Assembly (NCBI GenBank): GCA_007258455.2 | Contig: VDFB02047230.1 | Span: 155,017,697 to 155,081,696 of the forward strand | Length of the DNA: 64,000 nt | DNA from: Sequoia sempervirens | Lineage: Eukaryota > Streptophyta > Pinopsida > Cupressales > Cupressaceae | Direction: 5' to 3' | Shown here: one piece after another, positions 1-11,805 of the stretch | Position numbering within the stretch: position 1 is the stretch's first letter | Layout: every line of letters begins with the position of its first letter | The notes under the pieces: model-generated | The model's input: only the letters and a program-made list of their open reading frames with translations | Told to the model about the DNA's origin: nothing | The model's database searches: none | Position numbers and translations under genes: made by a program

Positions 1-106
1 ATATGTGATGAATTCCAATAATAAAAAAAGGATATGAGTATTGTTAGAATATCTTACAGTGACAACAAATAACATTGCAAGTTTGGTGTGATGTTGAATA
101 CTCAAC

Positions 107-1420
107 ATGAACATATTAAAGAAAAATAAGAAAGAATCATCTCAAGATTCTCATCATTCAGATGATGAGGTAGAAGATGAAATAGATTTGGAGTTTCATG
201 TGATATGTCGTGAACAACAAAGTTTACTCAATTTAGATTTTTCCACTTCTCAATGGGAAGGTAAGGTTAGTGTTGAGTTGTATATCAAGCCGCATTCCTT
301 GCATTGGTGGAACCATTACATTTTTTAAGTTAAATGTGATGAAAAATGATTTTGTACTATCATTAGGTTACCAGATGCATTATTTCAATTTCTTTGTGAA
401 TCACTGTATGAAGATCTCAAGCAAGGTTATATACTTCTATCATTAGCAACACCTATCAAGAGTAGGGTGCTTCTAGTTGAGAAAAAGGTGGTTATTTCTA
501 TTTTAATATTGTCTTCTAAAACATGTCCATGATTAACATAAGTGAATGTTTTGGGTGTGGAAAATCTTGATGGTTGCAAGAGTTGTGATTAATTTCATCA
601 ATGCTAATATGTGCATGTTAGTTTTTGAAACTAAAATAAAATGGCCAAGTGATCATTCAACAATTAAACTTGTCAAGCATGGATTTCACCAAAAATAAGC
701 CTTTCCAAATTGTTACAGTGGGGTTGTCGATGTAACTCATGTTGATTTTGAGCTACCACCTAATGAATATTTTTTTGATTGGTACAATCACAATCACAAC
801 TAGAGTATGTCATGTTACAAGCCATCTTTGATAGTAATATCCACTTCATGGATCTATTTTATAAGTTGGTTTGGATATATAAATGATACTAAGATCCTAA
901 GAAATTCTTCCTTCTATAGGCTATGCAAAGGTGGATAGAGGTTAAATGGAATTTTAGTTTTTATGGGTTCATCAATTATGAGAGAGTATAATGTTGGTGA
1001 TGGTGGATATTCATTACTACCATGGTTGATCACACCTTTTAGTAGAGCTGAAACAAATAATCAAAGTTTATTTAACTTTCAAATATCTTCAACTCGTATT
1101 GTTATTGAGCATTCCTTTGGAAAGCTATAAGGTGTTTAGTGAATTTTAAATTAAAAAATTGGTCATCCAAATTTGCAAATGCTACCGAAAACTATTTTTA
1201 TGTGTTGTATTTTGCATAATATTATGTTTACAATTGAAGAAGAATATAGGGAAGCTAATTACCTTATGAGTATGAGAATAATATAGTAAAAAATGAAGCA
1301 ATACCAGGGGATTATGTTGCAAGGTTAGCTCAAATGTCCTTAATGGAGTTTGTCAATGGAAACAAAAAGTTGTGCATCTCAACAGTTGAAGGTTGGATTT
1401 TGATCAAGACTCTTTGAAAT
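107..1420 (+). pseudogene. PIF/Harbinger (HARBI1/ALP1-like) transposase relic, copy 1
   Basis: This is the nuclease of a PIF/Harbinger cut-and-paste transposon, now dead. The three frames read in pieces contain blocks expected of the DDE_Tnp_4/HARBI1 family in the right order: an acidic N-terminal stretch (107-328), a helix-turn-helix-like segment ending in a GVGKS-like block near 550, a VVDVTH block near 725-740 at the place of the first catalytic Asp, then YNVGDGGYSLLPWLITPF at about 985-1040, which carries the second catalytic Asp, and a C-terminal block near 1090-1230. Stops and frame changes separate all of them. The start may lie outside the window. In these transposons a separate Myb/SANT-like protein is the usual partner; one is seen at 19484-20353 with the second copy, but not here. 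Confidence 0.8.
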
Positions 1421-3190
1421 ATTCTTACTCATTTGCCTGATTTTTGTCACCTATATTTTGGTTCTTTTTACAATAACTCATGATTAGTTTTATAATATTC
1501 TAGTTGCCCAAAAAATACATTTATTTAAATAATTTTTTATGGTTACTTCTGCACTATTGTTTTCATTCTTTCTTGTTGTGGCCTATGAGATATTTTTGGT
1601 TTCTTCATTTACTAATGCATTCCTTTGTTTCTCATGAAGTATTATGTATAAGGAAGTAATTTTTTAAAATATTTTAAGCACTAACAAAATGATCTTCAAT
1701 ATTCAACATCGTCTAACAAAGTCAATCAATTTATCTATAAGTGTGCAACTTTGCATAAACTTGCAAAATCATTATTTTTTTCAACATCCCCATTACACAT
1801 GTAAAATATGATGCATAGAGGATTTTGAGTAGATGCTCTAATTGCAGTAGCCTAGAAAATAGTGTAAAATTGAATGCAACCTCTACTAGCATCCCTTTTT
1901 CCCACATAGGTTGAGAGCAATATAACAAATTTGAAAATGATTTTTAGTAGAATTCAAAATTTTATGGATAATGTGGAGGCTTAAACAAGGTGTATGCATT
2001 AAATAGCAATGCCTCGAAAGAATCAAGGTCTTATGATATGCAATGCTTGTATAATTTGCACATCGTATTTTATCATATGGTCTTTATTTGTTGTTGAAAC
2101 ATTGAGAATGTAAACTTAATTTTCACTATGGTAATACTACAGAAGGGTTTTTAAGCTTCCTTAATTTTACCATGCATTAAGTAGTAGTAGTGTCTCAATA
2201 GTCATGTTCATTGATCATTGGTAAAAAATATTTTAAAATATCCACACATAAAAAATTGGTGCATGATAACTCAATTATCATTCTTATTCAATTGGTAACA
2301 TTGAAAGGAATTCTAATTAATACATTTGATTGTGAAACAATTGGTAATTTTACTCTTTAGAAATTCTAATTAATACATTGATTGTGAAACAACTGGCAAT
2401 TTTACTCTTTTGACTTTGAATCTACACCATTAGAATTCTTTTAACTATTATTTGTATCTCTTATACACTTTCATACAATTAATAAAATATTTGATTGATC
2501 AACTAGCATTTATCTCGAGTTATAGCACACACCTCAAAATGTTTAAGTAATAAATTGAATTCCTACAACTTCAATCCAAATAACATGAAGTCAATGAAAA
2601 TTCAATGTTGTGGCTGAATTCATGTTTTATTGTGTGAATTTCTTCATGAAGACTCTAGCTATGCTTAACTTTAATGGTAAAGAGTGACACTTATGATGTT
2701 CCTTTATCTTTGTTAGATTTAATGTTTTGAATTTTTTTGTGTAATCAAATTAATTGAAATTCTTTATGTCAAAATTAACCATCAACGAATTCTTTGTCAA
2801 TAATTCTTTGTCAAAATTAACAATGAATAATAATTAAATATAAAATTATACAGCTGAATTATGTTTAAAAACCATTTTAAAAATGTACATTTCAAAAAAT
2901 AAATTTAAAATGACTGGTTAAAATAAGTAAAAATAAGTAGCAAAATTAAATATCCATGGAACCACCAACTCTACAAATTACTCCTAAAAAAAATTGAATA
3001 ATGACTAACAAAAATAAACTAAACAGCCACATGAAAACCCACCTTTACATTTAAAATACTTCATTAAAATAGAAACAAAACATAGTTAGAAAGGGTATAG
3101 TTTTCCCTTTAAAAAAGACTTCATAATTCTATATGAAATTGATAATTTAATTGAATACTTAATACACGTCTAAATTAGTGTATCTTCTAT
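920..3190 (+). repeat. Long direct repeat, copy 1 (pairs with 21008-23110)
   Basis: From the end of the transposase to about 3190 this stretch aligns by eye, base after base with scattered changes, to 21008-23110. Landmarks shared are the block at 1731-1800 with 21757-21820, the block at 2500-2600 with 22440-22560, and an ACATTTAAAATACTT end block at 3050 with 23023. Beyond the coding part the sequence is AT-rich and non-coding. I could not delimit terminal inverted repeats, so this may be the 3' part of one transposon family or a segmental duplication. Confidence 0.85.
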
Positions 3191-4222
3191 GCATGTATAA
3201 AATTGTACTCTCTAATATATTAATTTATATGTACTTTTATATCAGTGTAACCCTTCATCTTCTAATGCAAGTGCTAGTGTAAATAAATTCAAACTATTAT
3301 CCCATGTCCCCATGTGGCTGCTTAATCCCATATTTTGCTTAAATTTAAGCAATTGGAGTGTTCCCATATAAATTTAAAATTTTGAGAAAAGGATAATTTA
3401 GAATCTTTTCATATTTTAGTATAGCAGCTATTGTTTAGGAATTAAAAGTAAGCCGTGAAAAATAGGGGGCTAAAAATAAGCATGCTTATTGTGAAAAATA
3501 CAAGGTAGCTTCATAAATTTCCTTCCCTCCTTTTTGTTTGCCTCCAATCCCTCCATCCATATTTTCCTTACAAAAATTATTATTAATATTATAATGTTAT
3601 CCATTCATGTAAATAAACATGAAACAAATTGTGATACATTGCAATAGCAAGGTACACAATTTCATGTGGAAAATAAAAAAAAATTGTTTTATTGAAAACA
3701 ATAAATTTGATTACAATTCTTGTTTGAAATATCGTGTACAATGTTTTTGTATCGTTATCTATAACTATATGAACTTTATGAATGATTTTATAAATTATGT
3801 ATCTTCTTAGTTAAGTACTTTTAGAAGAATAGACTCCATTAGATAATTATAATAGATTTTGTGAAATCTACAAAACTGGTAGTAAACTATTGCATTATGA
3901 TGACAAGGGATTGCCCTACAATGAAATCCATAATGATCTAATGTCATTTTCTACTATTGAATCTAAGTCATATGTGTAGAGCTTGGGTGAAGACAAAAAG
4001 TAAATGACATCTGACAAAATATTTTGAGTATGTGGGACAACTATTAGTTTAAGAATATTTTTCACATTTTTCTTTTCATATTATTTATTATATGATGATG
4101 AATTATCATGATCTAAGATATTGATAGAAAAAATTCAAACAATCAAATCCAAAAATTTCATTTCTTCCAAACACAAAAGTTAAACATTTTATATGTGAAA
4201 TTTGTAGTTATTTTATAGAAAA
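3191..4222. other. Anonymous AT-rich spacer
   Basis: No coding or repeat structure that I can name. One short plus-strand ORF (3619-3810) has the composition of random AT-rich DNA. The truncated 5' edge of the LINE that follows falls somewhere near 4200. Confidence 0.5.
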
Positions 4223-4510
4223 ATGTATGATAAGGAATGTGAATCTAGGAGAGAGTTGGAGAGCCAAGAAGATACTGATTGGGAAGAAGTCCTCTCTCAA
4301 ATGAAGAAAAAGAAGGAGAGAAGTAAACAACAAAATACTCTGAATGGAGTTGTTACCAGAACTAGAGCTAAGGTGGATTGTGGTGCTACAAAGTATAGCT
4401 AAGGAAGAAGATACCGAAAATGGCCTAGAGAGCATGATAGCTTTCAGGACATAGCATATGGTGTTCAAAAGACCATTCCAGAGATTCTCCAATCCCCTGG
4501 TAAGATATGA
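4223..4510 (+). pseudogene. LINE ORF1, C-terminal remnant
   Basis: About 95 codons of a basic, lysine-rich tail that includes a VVTRTRAK motif, as in the C-terminus of plant LINE ORF1 proteins, which bind RNA in the retrotransposition particle. One in-frame stop sits at 4400-4402. The terminal stop TGA (4508-4510) overlaps the start of ORF2 (ATG 4507-4509) in an ATGA overlap, the arrangement used for coupled translation in some LINEs. The ATG at 4223 is only the first one in the preserved frame, not a real start. Confidence 0.6.
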
Positions 4511-7500
4511 ATATTATGTCATGGAATATAAGAGGGCTTAATAGCCTTCATAAGAGGAATGTTTTGCACAATTTTGTTAGGGATCATAAATCGAATATTC
4601 TTCTCATACAAGAAACTAAAATGTCAAAAGATAAGGTGGAGAAGATTAAAATGTTTCAAAACTATGGAATCCAAGGAAATTGTTCAGATGGTGCTTCAAG
4701 GGGAATCGCTACTTTTTGGAACTAGAACTTTATCAAAGGGGAACCTTTGTTGGAGAGCATTAATCATGTGGCTACTAGATTCACACATATCAGAGATATT
4801 TTTAGCTAGATTTAGTTGAATATCTATGCCCCTAATGGGAAAGGGTCCATAAAATCTTTTTGGAATGAGCTTACTGCATTCCACAAGATCTTTGATAATG
4901 ATTCCTGGGTTATTGTGGGAGACTTTAACACACCCCTTCTGAATGAAGAGAAATTTGGAGGTTCTCAAGTTAACTTGGAAAGTAAATTAGACCTCTTGGA
5001 TTTCATCAATAACAAGGCAATGATTGATCTTGATTTGCAAGGAGCTACCTACACCTGGTTGAATTGAAGAAATAGTAAGGACCTAATTCAATTAAGATTA
5101 GATAGAACTTTAATTTATGATCAATTCTTTATAAACTATTATTGTTCTCTTAAAGCCCTCTCTAGGGTGGGCTCTGATCACTTTCCTATAAGTTTTGTGG
5201 CGGACCCTATAAAGGCGAAGAGGAATACCCCCTTTAGATTTGAAAGAATGTGGCTTTCCCACCCCCAAATTTTTGAGGAAATCGGGAAATGGTGGAATAT
5301 TGATGTCTCGGGCACTGCTATGTTTAGAATGGCTAAGAAATTGAGGGAATTCAAACATAAATTAAGAAGTTGGAAAAAAGAGTCCTTTGCAAATATCTTT
5401 GGTATTAAGTCTGAACTTAAAATGGAGTTAGCAGAGATCCAAGATAAAATTTAGAGGGAAGGATACATAGATGATAATAGGGTAAAAGAAAATGAGTTGC
5501 TGGTGAAAATGCATGATATTATAGCCAAAGAGGAGGAGTTCTGGAGGTAGAGGTCTAGAGTCTTGTGGCTTTCAGCTGGAGATAGAAACACCAAATACTT
5601 TCATTTGTTTGCCTCAAAACATAGGGCTACCAACAAAATTTCTCACATAGAAGTTAATGGCAATAGGTTTGAGGATGAGGAAGATATCAAAAAGCAAGTT
5701 GTCCTCTTCTTTAACAAGTTCCTTCTCTTGGCGAATGGGGAAGTCAACCATATTGACCAATATTTTCTATTAGAGGCCATTCCCAAGGTTGTTGGGATGA
5801 AAGATAATGCTAAGCTAGCTGCTATCCCCTCGAGGGAGGAAATTATGAAAGCAGTCTTTTCTTTTGAAGGAAACAAGGCCCCTAGCCCTGATGGGTTTCC
5901 TATGTTCTTTTTTCAATGGTTTTGGGAGATTGTTGAAGAGGATGTTGTGAACGTTGTTAAAGAATTCTTTGGGTCTATAATTCTTCTTAAGGAATTAAAC
6001 GCTACTTTTGTGGCCCTTGTTCCCAAGAAACCTGGGGCTATGGAGTTTGAGGCTTTTAGGCTTATTATTCTTTGCAACTCTTTCTATAAAATCATATCTA
6101 AGGTTTTGATGTCAAGGCTCCTCACTCTCCTTCCTTCACTGATTTCCCTTCAACAGAACAGTTTTGTTTCAAGAAGGTAAATCCTTGACTCTATAGTCAT
6201 TGTTCATGAGAATATCCATTCACTAGTGGAATCTAAAATGGAAGGGTTTCTTCTTAAGCTGGATATCTCTAAAGCCTATAACCGAGTTGATTGGGAGTTT
6301 TTATTCAAAATTCTAAGGGTGTTTGGTTTTAGCAACAAAGTTATTCAGATGATGAATCAGATGGTTACCACTATCTCTACATCCATATATTGTGAATGGT
6401 TCTCCTTTGAGATTCTTTCAGAATTCAAGAGGCCTAAGACAGGGAGATCCTAGCTCACCTATCATGTTCACAATCATGGATGAGAGCTTGGGAAGAAATC
6501 TTAAAAGATTGATTGAACAAAGGTCTCTAGCTAGTCTTAGACCTTCTTCTAGTAATTTGATTTGTTCTCACCAACAGTTTATTGATGACACAATGCTGAT
6601 GGGGAGATCTACTGTGACGGAGGCTAAGACTCTGAAAAAAATCTTGGACGTGTATGAGAAGGCGACTGGGTAGATGGTCAACATACAGAAGAGCTCCCTT
6701 TATTTTTTTAATACTCCTGAGCATAGACAAATAAAGATTGCTAGAATCCTTGGTTGTAGAGTGGAATCCTTACCCTCTACCTATCTCAATTTACCTCTAA
6801 GCCCTAAACCTCTAGAATCCTTTTGGTTTTCATTGGTTGATAGGTTTAGTAAGAAGTTTGCGGGGTGGAAGGAGCTCTTCTAAGTCAAGCAAGAAAAATT
6901 TAGCTCTTCAAAGCTTCTCTTCAGAATCTCCCAGTTTATGCTTTAATCCTTTTCAAAATTCCTGCTAAATATGCAGAGGCCATTGAGAAGATCCAAAAAA
7001 GGATTCCTTTGGTCTGGTGTTGAGGAGAAAAAGAGGATTCCTCTAATAGGGTGGGATTTGGTTTGTAGGCTGAAATCCTTGGGGGGTTAGGTCTTAGAAA
7101 AATTAGAATGATTAATAAGACTCTTCTTGCTAAACAAATTTGGAGATCCTTTTTGTCTGATGGAGAATGGAAAGATATCTTAAAAAATAAGTATATGACC
7201 AATTGTGAGTCTCTCAAAGCCTTGCTAGATTCTCCTATGTTGCCCTACAGTTTAGCTTGCTAGAATGACATGATTGCTGATAGAAATATTTTGGAATTAG
7301 GGGTTGGATGGCACATTAGAAGAGGAAATCTAGCCAGGTTATGGGAGGACAGATGGCTTTTTAAGGATCCCCTAATCAAAATTGAAAGATTCAATAGATG
7401 GGTTGAAATTTGCAAAGAAACTTTTGGTGAGTATTTCAAAGATTATTGGCTCTGATTCAATCTTCTTTGATGGTTGTTAGATTGGGACAGAACCAATTGG

Positions 7501-8609
7501 ATGATCTTCTTGTGTGGATGGACAAGCCTTTGGGTAACTACTCTATTTCTTTAGCTGTCTCTCTGATGTCCCTTTCTCAAGCCTCCCCTCCTTTCTGGTC
7601 TAAAGTGTGGATAAAACACTTGACTCCTAAACTCAACATTTTCTTCTAGATTCAACTTCAAAATAAGGTGCTCATGGTGGATAATATTTGCAAATGGGGA
7701 TTGCAAATCCCCAACAGATGTTACCTTTGCAAGAGTGAGGTGGAGCCAGTAAACCATTTGTTTCTCCACTTTCCATTTGTTGCTACAATTTGGGGAAAAT
7801 TTCTAGCTCTTTGGAATATATCTTGGGTGTTCCCCCTGTCTATTGAAGATTTCTTCTCACAATGGAAAGCCCCATCTCAAAATCCTTTCGTTCGAAGGTT
7901 ATGGGATTTTATTTTCCATTTTGTAGCATGGGAAGTGTGGAAAGAACATAATAATAGACTATTCAGGGATAAGGAGATGTCAGAGACTAATGTTTTTGAA
8001 AAAAATAGGCTAATAAAGGAAAACTTCAATATTATTCCCCAAAAATATTTTAATCTTGAGGTGGTGGTGTGCACTCCCTATGATCTAATGATAGCCAAGG
8101 AATGGAATATCAAAATGGATGTGTCTAAGGCATCCAAGCCAGCTAAGAAAGACAAGGAGGGTGTGTGTTGGACCTTTCCACCAAACGGATGGACTAAAGC
8201 CAACTTTGATGGCACTGTGAAGGGCAATACAAGGATGGCAGGAAGTGGTGGTGTGTTAAGGGACTCAAATGGTAACTTTTTGGTGGCTATGGCCATTTCC
8301 CTAGGTTCTCAATCCAACCATGTGGAGGAGGCTATAGGAGCCTTTCAAGTTTTAAAATTAGCACAAAATCTGAATATAAAATATTTATCGTTTGAAGGGG
8401 ACTCCAAAAATATCATTGACTACATCCTAGGTAGGACCCCCCCTCCTAGTCTATTAAGAATTGGATTGAAGACTCCAAATTTATCTTAGATAAGTTCAAA
8501 AAAGTTAAAATATCTCACATCTATAAGGAAGCTAACAGCGTGGTAGATTATTTTGTGAATGAGGGGGTTAAGCAGGGAGGGTTGAACACGTGGCAGAATT
8601 TCAAGGACT
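4507..8609 (+). pseudogene. LINE ORF2: endonuclease, reverse transcriptase, zinc finger, RNase H
   Basis: This ORF2 would nick target DNA and copy the element RNA. The endonuclease/exonuclease/phosphatase domain (4507-5200) shows SWNIRGL, LIQETK, IVGDFN and GSDHFPIS, which contain the conserved Asn, Glu, Asp and His. The RT follows: KAPSPDGFP near 5875, LDISKAYNRVDW near 6258, and an intact FIDDTMLMG catalytic box near 6580. A zinc-finger block with CYLC and HLFLH lies at 7720-7790. A plant-type RNase H is at 8185-8440 (NFDG, EEA, EGDS acidic residues). At least five in-frame stops lie before 6200, and frame changes occur near 6430, near 7060 and near 7440, with one more near 8440. The copy cannot work. 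Confidence 0.9.
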
Positions 8610-10173
8610 AAGGAGCTGAAGTAAGGGCCTTATTAGATTATGATGTTACACATGGGAAAGAAGCAAATATTTCTAATGATGAGAGGGAAAAGGGCTAATT
8701 ACATCAAAATCAAGAGATTTGATGGGGTCATGTTAAATAACTTACCTGGCAAGAAAAAGCAACACACTTTGTGGGTTCATTGGAATGGCTGCATAAATTT
8801 GCAACATGATTTTGGCTCTAGTAGAGATTGTAGTGAGGTGCATGCAACTATGGGGGATAGGAAAATAATCGAGCCAAAAAGCTAAGAAATGCACATGAGG
8901 AATGCTAAGGTCTGCAAACAGGGAGCAATGTGGGTTGGCTCCATTCTTGGAAAAACTTCATGGGCCTAATCCTAAGGCCACTGTCTACTTTGAGAAGAAC
9001 TAGAATAATGGAGAAATTATCCTCTTTGGGAAAAAGGTGAAATTGGATGAGAAAATCATAGGAGAGGTGACTAGAATGTTGATTGAGGGCATGCAATTAT
9101 TTTGTGACAGAAGGTTTTCAGACGAGGCAGTAATCAAATTCCCAAAGAAAGAAAAGGAGAAATTGAAACTAGTCAAAGTCTCCAATAGCTATTTTGAAAT
9201 CGACTCCATCAAGGCACTTTGGAGAAAAGTGCTTTGTGTCATTATGGACTACATCACCTTGGATGGGAGATTCACAAGAGTTTATGGTTATCATTTTTAT
9301 CTCCTCAACCACTTTCGCCATAAGGTATAGATTTATTTGCCTCATTATTTGTTCTGTTTGTCGAGCAATAGCCTTAAGGACCACAAGAAAAATCCTAGGA
9401 GAAACCCTATTTTACATTTTGGGCATATTAGGTTGATCTATGAACATTTTCAAAGCCAGTTGGCCTTATCCAAACTGGTTGCCACCTTGGCATCTTAGGA
9501 CCATGATACAGATAGTAGTGGTTCAGGGAATCATTCTAATCCTAACTCGGAGGGAATTGTAGAAGACCCTCCATCCCCTATCCTTTTGGCAAGAAAACCT
9601 AGCTTCGTAAACCCCAACTCACAAAAGATAACCCTGAAAATTACCCTAGTTGCTTGGCCCCTATAAAGAATCTCGCTCTCAAGGGTTCCCCTGCCAAAAA
9701 GTTGGTTTCCTACTCTATGGACTCTCTTGAGGACAAAACTACGGACCCTAAAGCTAGCAAAGACTCTATTTCTACCCTCCCTGCCTCTGACAAAGATGAT
9801 GGAACCAAATTCCCTAGCTCCCTCTGTAGTACCCCTCCATTTATGCTTATGTTTTCTGTTGCATGTTTTTATACTGTTAGACTATGGTACTTTGTTTGGA
9901 TATTTTGATCGCTGGTTTTGAGCGACAGTGGATTCACTTTGTGATATGATGATACAATGTATGGTGATTACTGATTTCTGATATGCTTTGATATAGCGTA
10001 GATGTTTTCTTTCAGATGATTATTGCTATGCATATGTTTATGATGGACTAACTATTATTTTAGTTGTCAGTCTGATGTGACATGTATTGGTGTGGAGAAC
10101 GGAATCGCATCACTCGCTTGAGAGTGCCATATGATGTCTGTGATTTTCTCTGCACAGTGTGCCTGTACAATGG

Positions 10174-10175
<2 letters not shown>

Positions 10176-10212
<37 letters not shown>
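10176..10212. repeat. (TA)n microsatellite inside the solo LTR
   Basis: An uninterrupted TA dinucleotide run of about 18 units. It creates a spurious minus-strand ORF of Tyr-Ile repeats. Confidence 0.95.
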
Positions 10213-10215
<3 letters not shown>

Positions 10216-11639
10216 CATGTTATTGGTTTGATTGCAGGATTGCAGGTACATGACACCGACTCCACCTAGTTACTCAGGTCTAAGCATGTCAAGACTCAAT
10301 GAAAATGTTGATTGGGAGGTAGTAGCATGGTTTATCCTAGTTTAGTCTATAACCCGGTCATAGTACATCATCAATTTGGTTTGGAGTCTTCAGAGTCATA
10401 GATTGTCCTGTATGTTTCTATTTGGATTATTTGTTTGAAAAAGAAAATTTGGTTGATTAATAATAGTTTATTATGTTTTAATTTACTATTATTTAAATTA
10501 ATTTTTAAATGTTAAAGAAATTAGTTTTGTATGTTATTTAATAAATTAATTAGTTTGTTTGGTTAAATAAATTGATCTTAGGGATTAAATTTATTTAATT
10601 AAATTAATTAATTAATTAAATTAAAATTGTTTAAATGTGTGTGAATAGATTTAATTTAAAATTGTTCTTATTTTAGGAAATGGCATATTTTAATTATCAA
10701 ATAAATATGCAATTGAAAATTGAAATTTTAAAAATAAATAAAATGCATGCAATCTTAAAAGGCAAGATTGTCGAGAAGTGGTTGAGGATATTTTGTTCTT
10801 CTCAACAAGTGTACCAGTTGCATTTATGGTTATGGTTGAGGTTGTTCACGGATATTATTTTTGGATCTGGAAAAACACAGAGGTTATGCTATTCTTCATG
10901 GGAAGATTTTTGAGCTCTGTTAAAATTATGTTTTATGTTTTTTTTTTCTTGTTATTGTGGTATATTGGTGGAAGCTTTCTGGTTTTGGAATATTGGAATT
11001 TGGTGAACGTGATCAGTTTTGGAAGCTACAGGAAAAGCTGTTCTTCACCAGACATAATTTTGAAGCTTCAGGGAAACAGGTATTTCCCTTGTATTTTATA
11101 TTTTATCTAATGTTGATAAGAAGTTTGTGAAAAGAAATTTCATTTAATAAATTTTTGTTCCTCACGGTAAATGTTTTGTAGATAAAATAGTTGTTCTCTG
11201 TTAAAAAGTTTTCTACAGACCCTGTTATTTCTTTGTTGAATTTTTTTTGTAGGGAACAGTTGTTTTAAGATTTGAAAAAGGAAATCATTTATATGGGAAA
11301 CAGAAATTTAAACCTCTGGGGTAAATTAGGTTTTGAATGGAAATATTGTGCGTGTTCTTTTAAAACCCTAAAGAAATTTGATAGTTTCCCTGATATCCCT
11401 ATTGAAACCTATACAAAAATTATTTTATTCTCAGTTATAAAACCCTGTTGGAATTTTATATATATATACATTTGTATTTGTATTTAAACTCATATATCAT
11501 TTGGATTGTGAAAGTTTTTAATTCATAAACATATGAATTTTCTTCAGAAATCGCAGTACAAAAATTGTTAATGTATTTTATTTTATTTTTAAATTTTAAA
11601 TCACATTTTTATTGAATGATCGTCCTACGATGAAAGTTA

Positions 11640-11805
11640 AAAAATAATATAGTGAATTGGGGAGGGCCGAAACCCTCCCCATCCCTTGCTTTGGTGGGTG
11701 TAGCCACCATGGCTGTGCACAACAGCCACCATGGCTGCTAGGCACAACCCTGGTGCAGACAGCGTCCTCCCAAAGGGAGGCCGCGGTTGGAGTGTCAGCT
11801 GTATA
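11640..11805 (+). promoter_or_regulatory. GC-rich island with a TATA-like box in the solo LTR
   Basis: In otherwise AT-rich DNA this 165-bp stretch is GC-rich, contains a repeated GCCACCATGGCTG block (near 11704 and 11726) and ends with GTATAAAG near 11800. It is placed where an LTR promoter could be. Promoter activity is inference only. Confidence 0.3.

Larger units (their letters stand above)
4223..8640 (+). mobile_element. LINE-type non-LTR retrotransposon, 5'-truncated and decayed
   Basis: A plant L1-like element: the tail of ORF1, then an ORF2 with endonuclease, reverse transcriptase, zinc finger and RNase H in the canonical order. The 5' part (most of ORF1) is missing, as usual for target-primed insertions that end early. 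No poly-A tail or target-site duplication can be seen at the 3' side; instead an unexplained ORF follows directly (8881-14134). A second, independently decayed LINE is at 37190-43112. Confidence 0.85.

Noticed and set aside
10060..10251. Minus-strand ORF with a long Tyr-Ile repeat
   Set aside because: Produced by the (TA)n microsatellite in the solo LTR.
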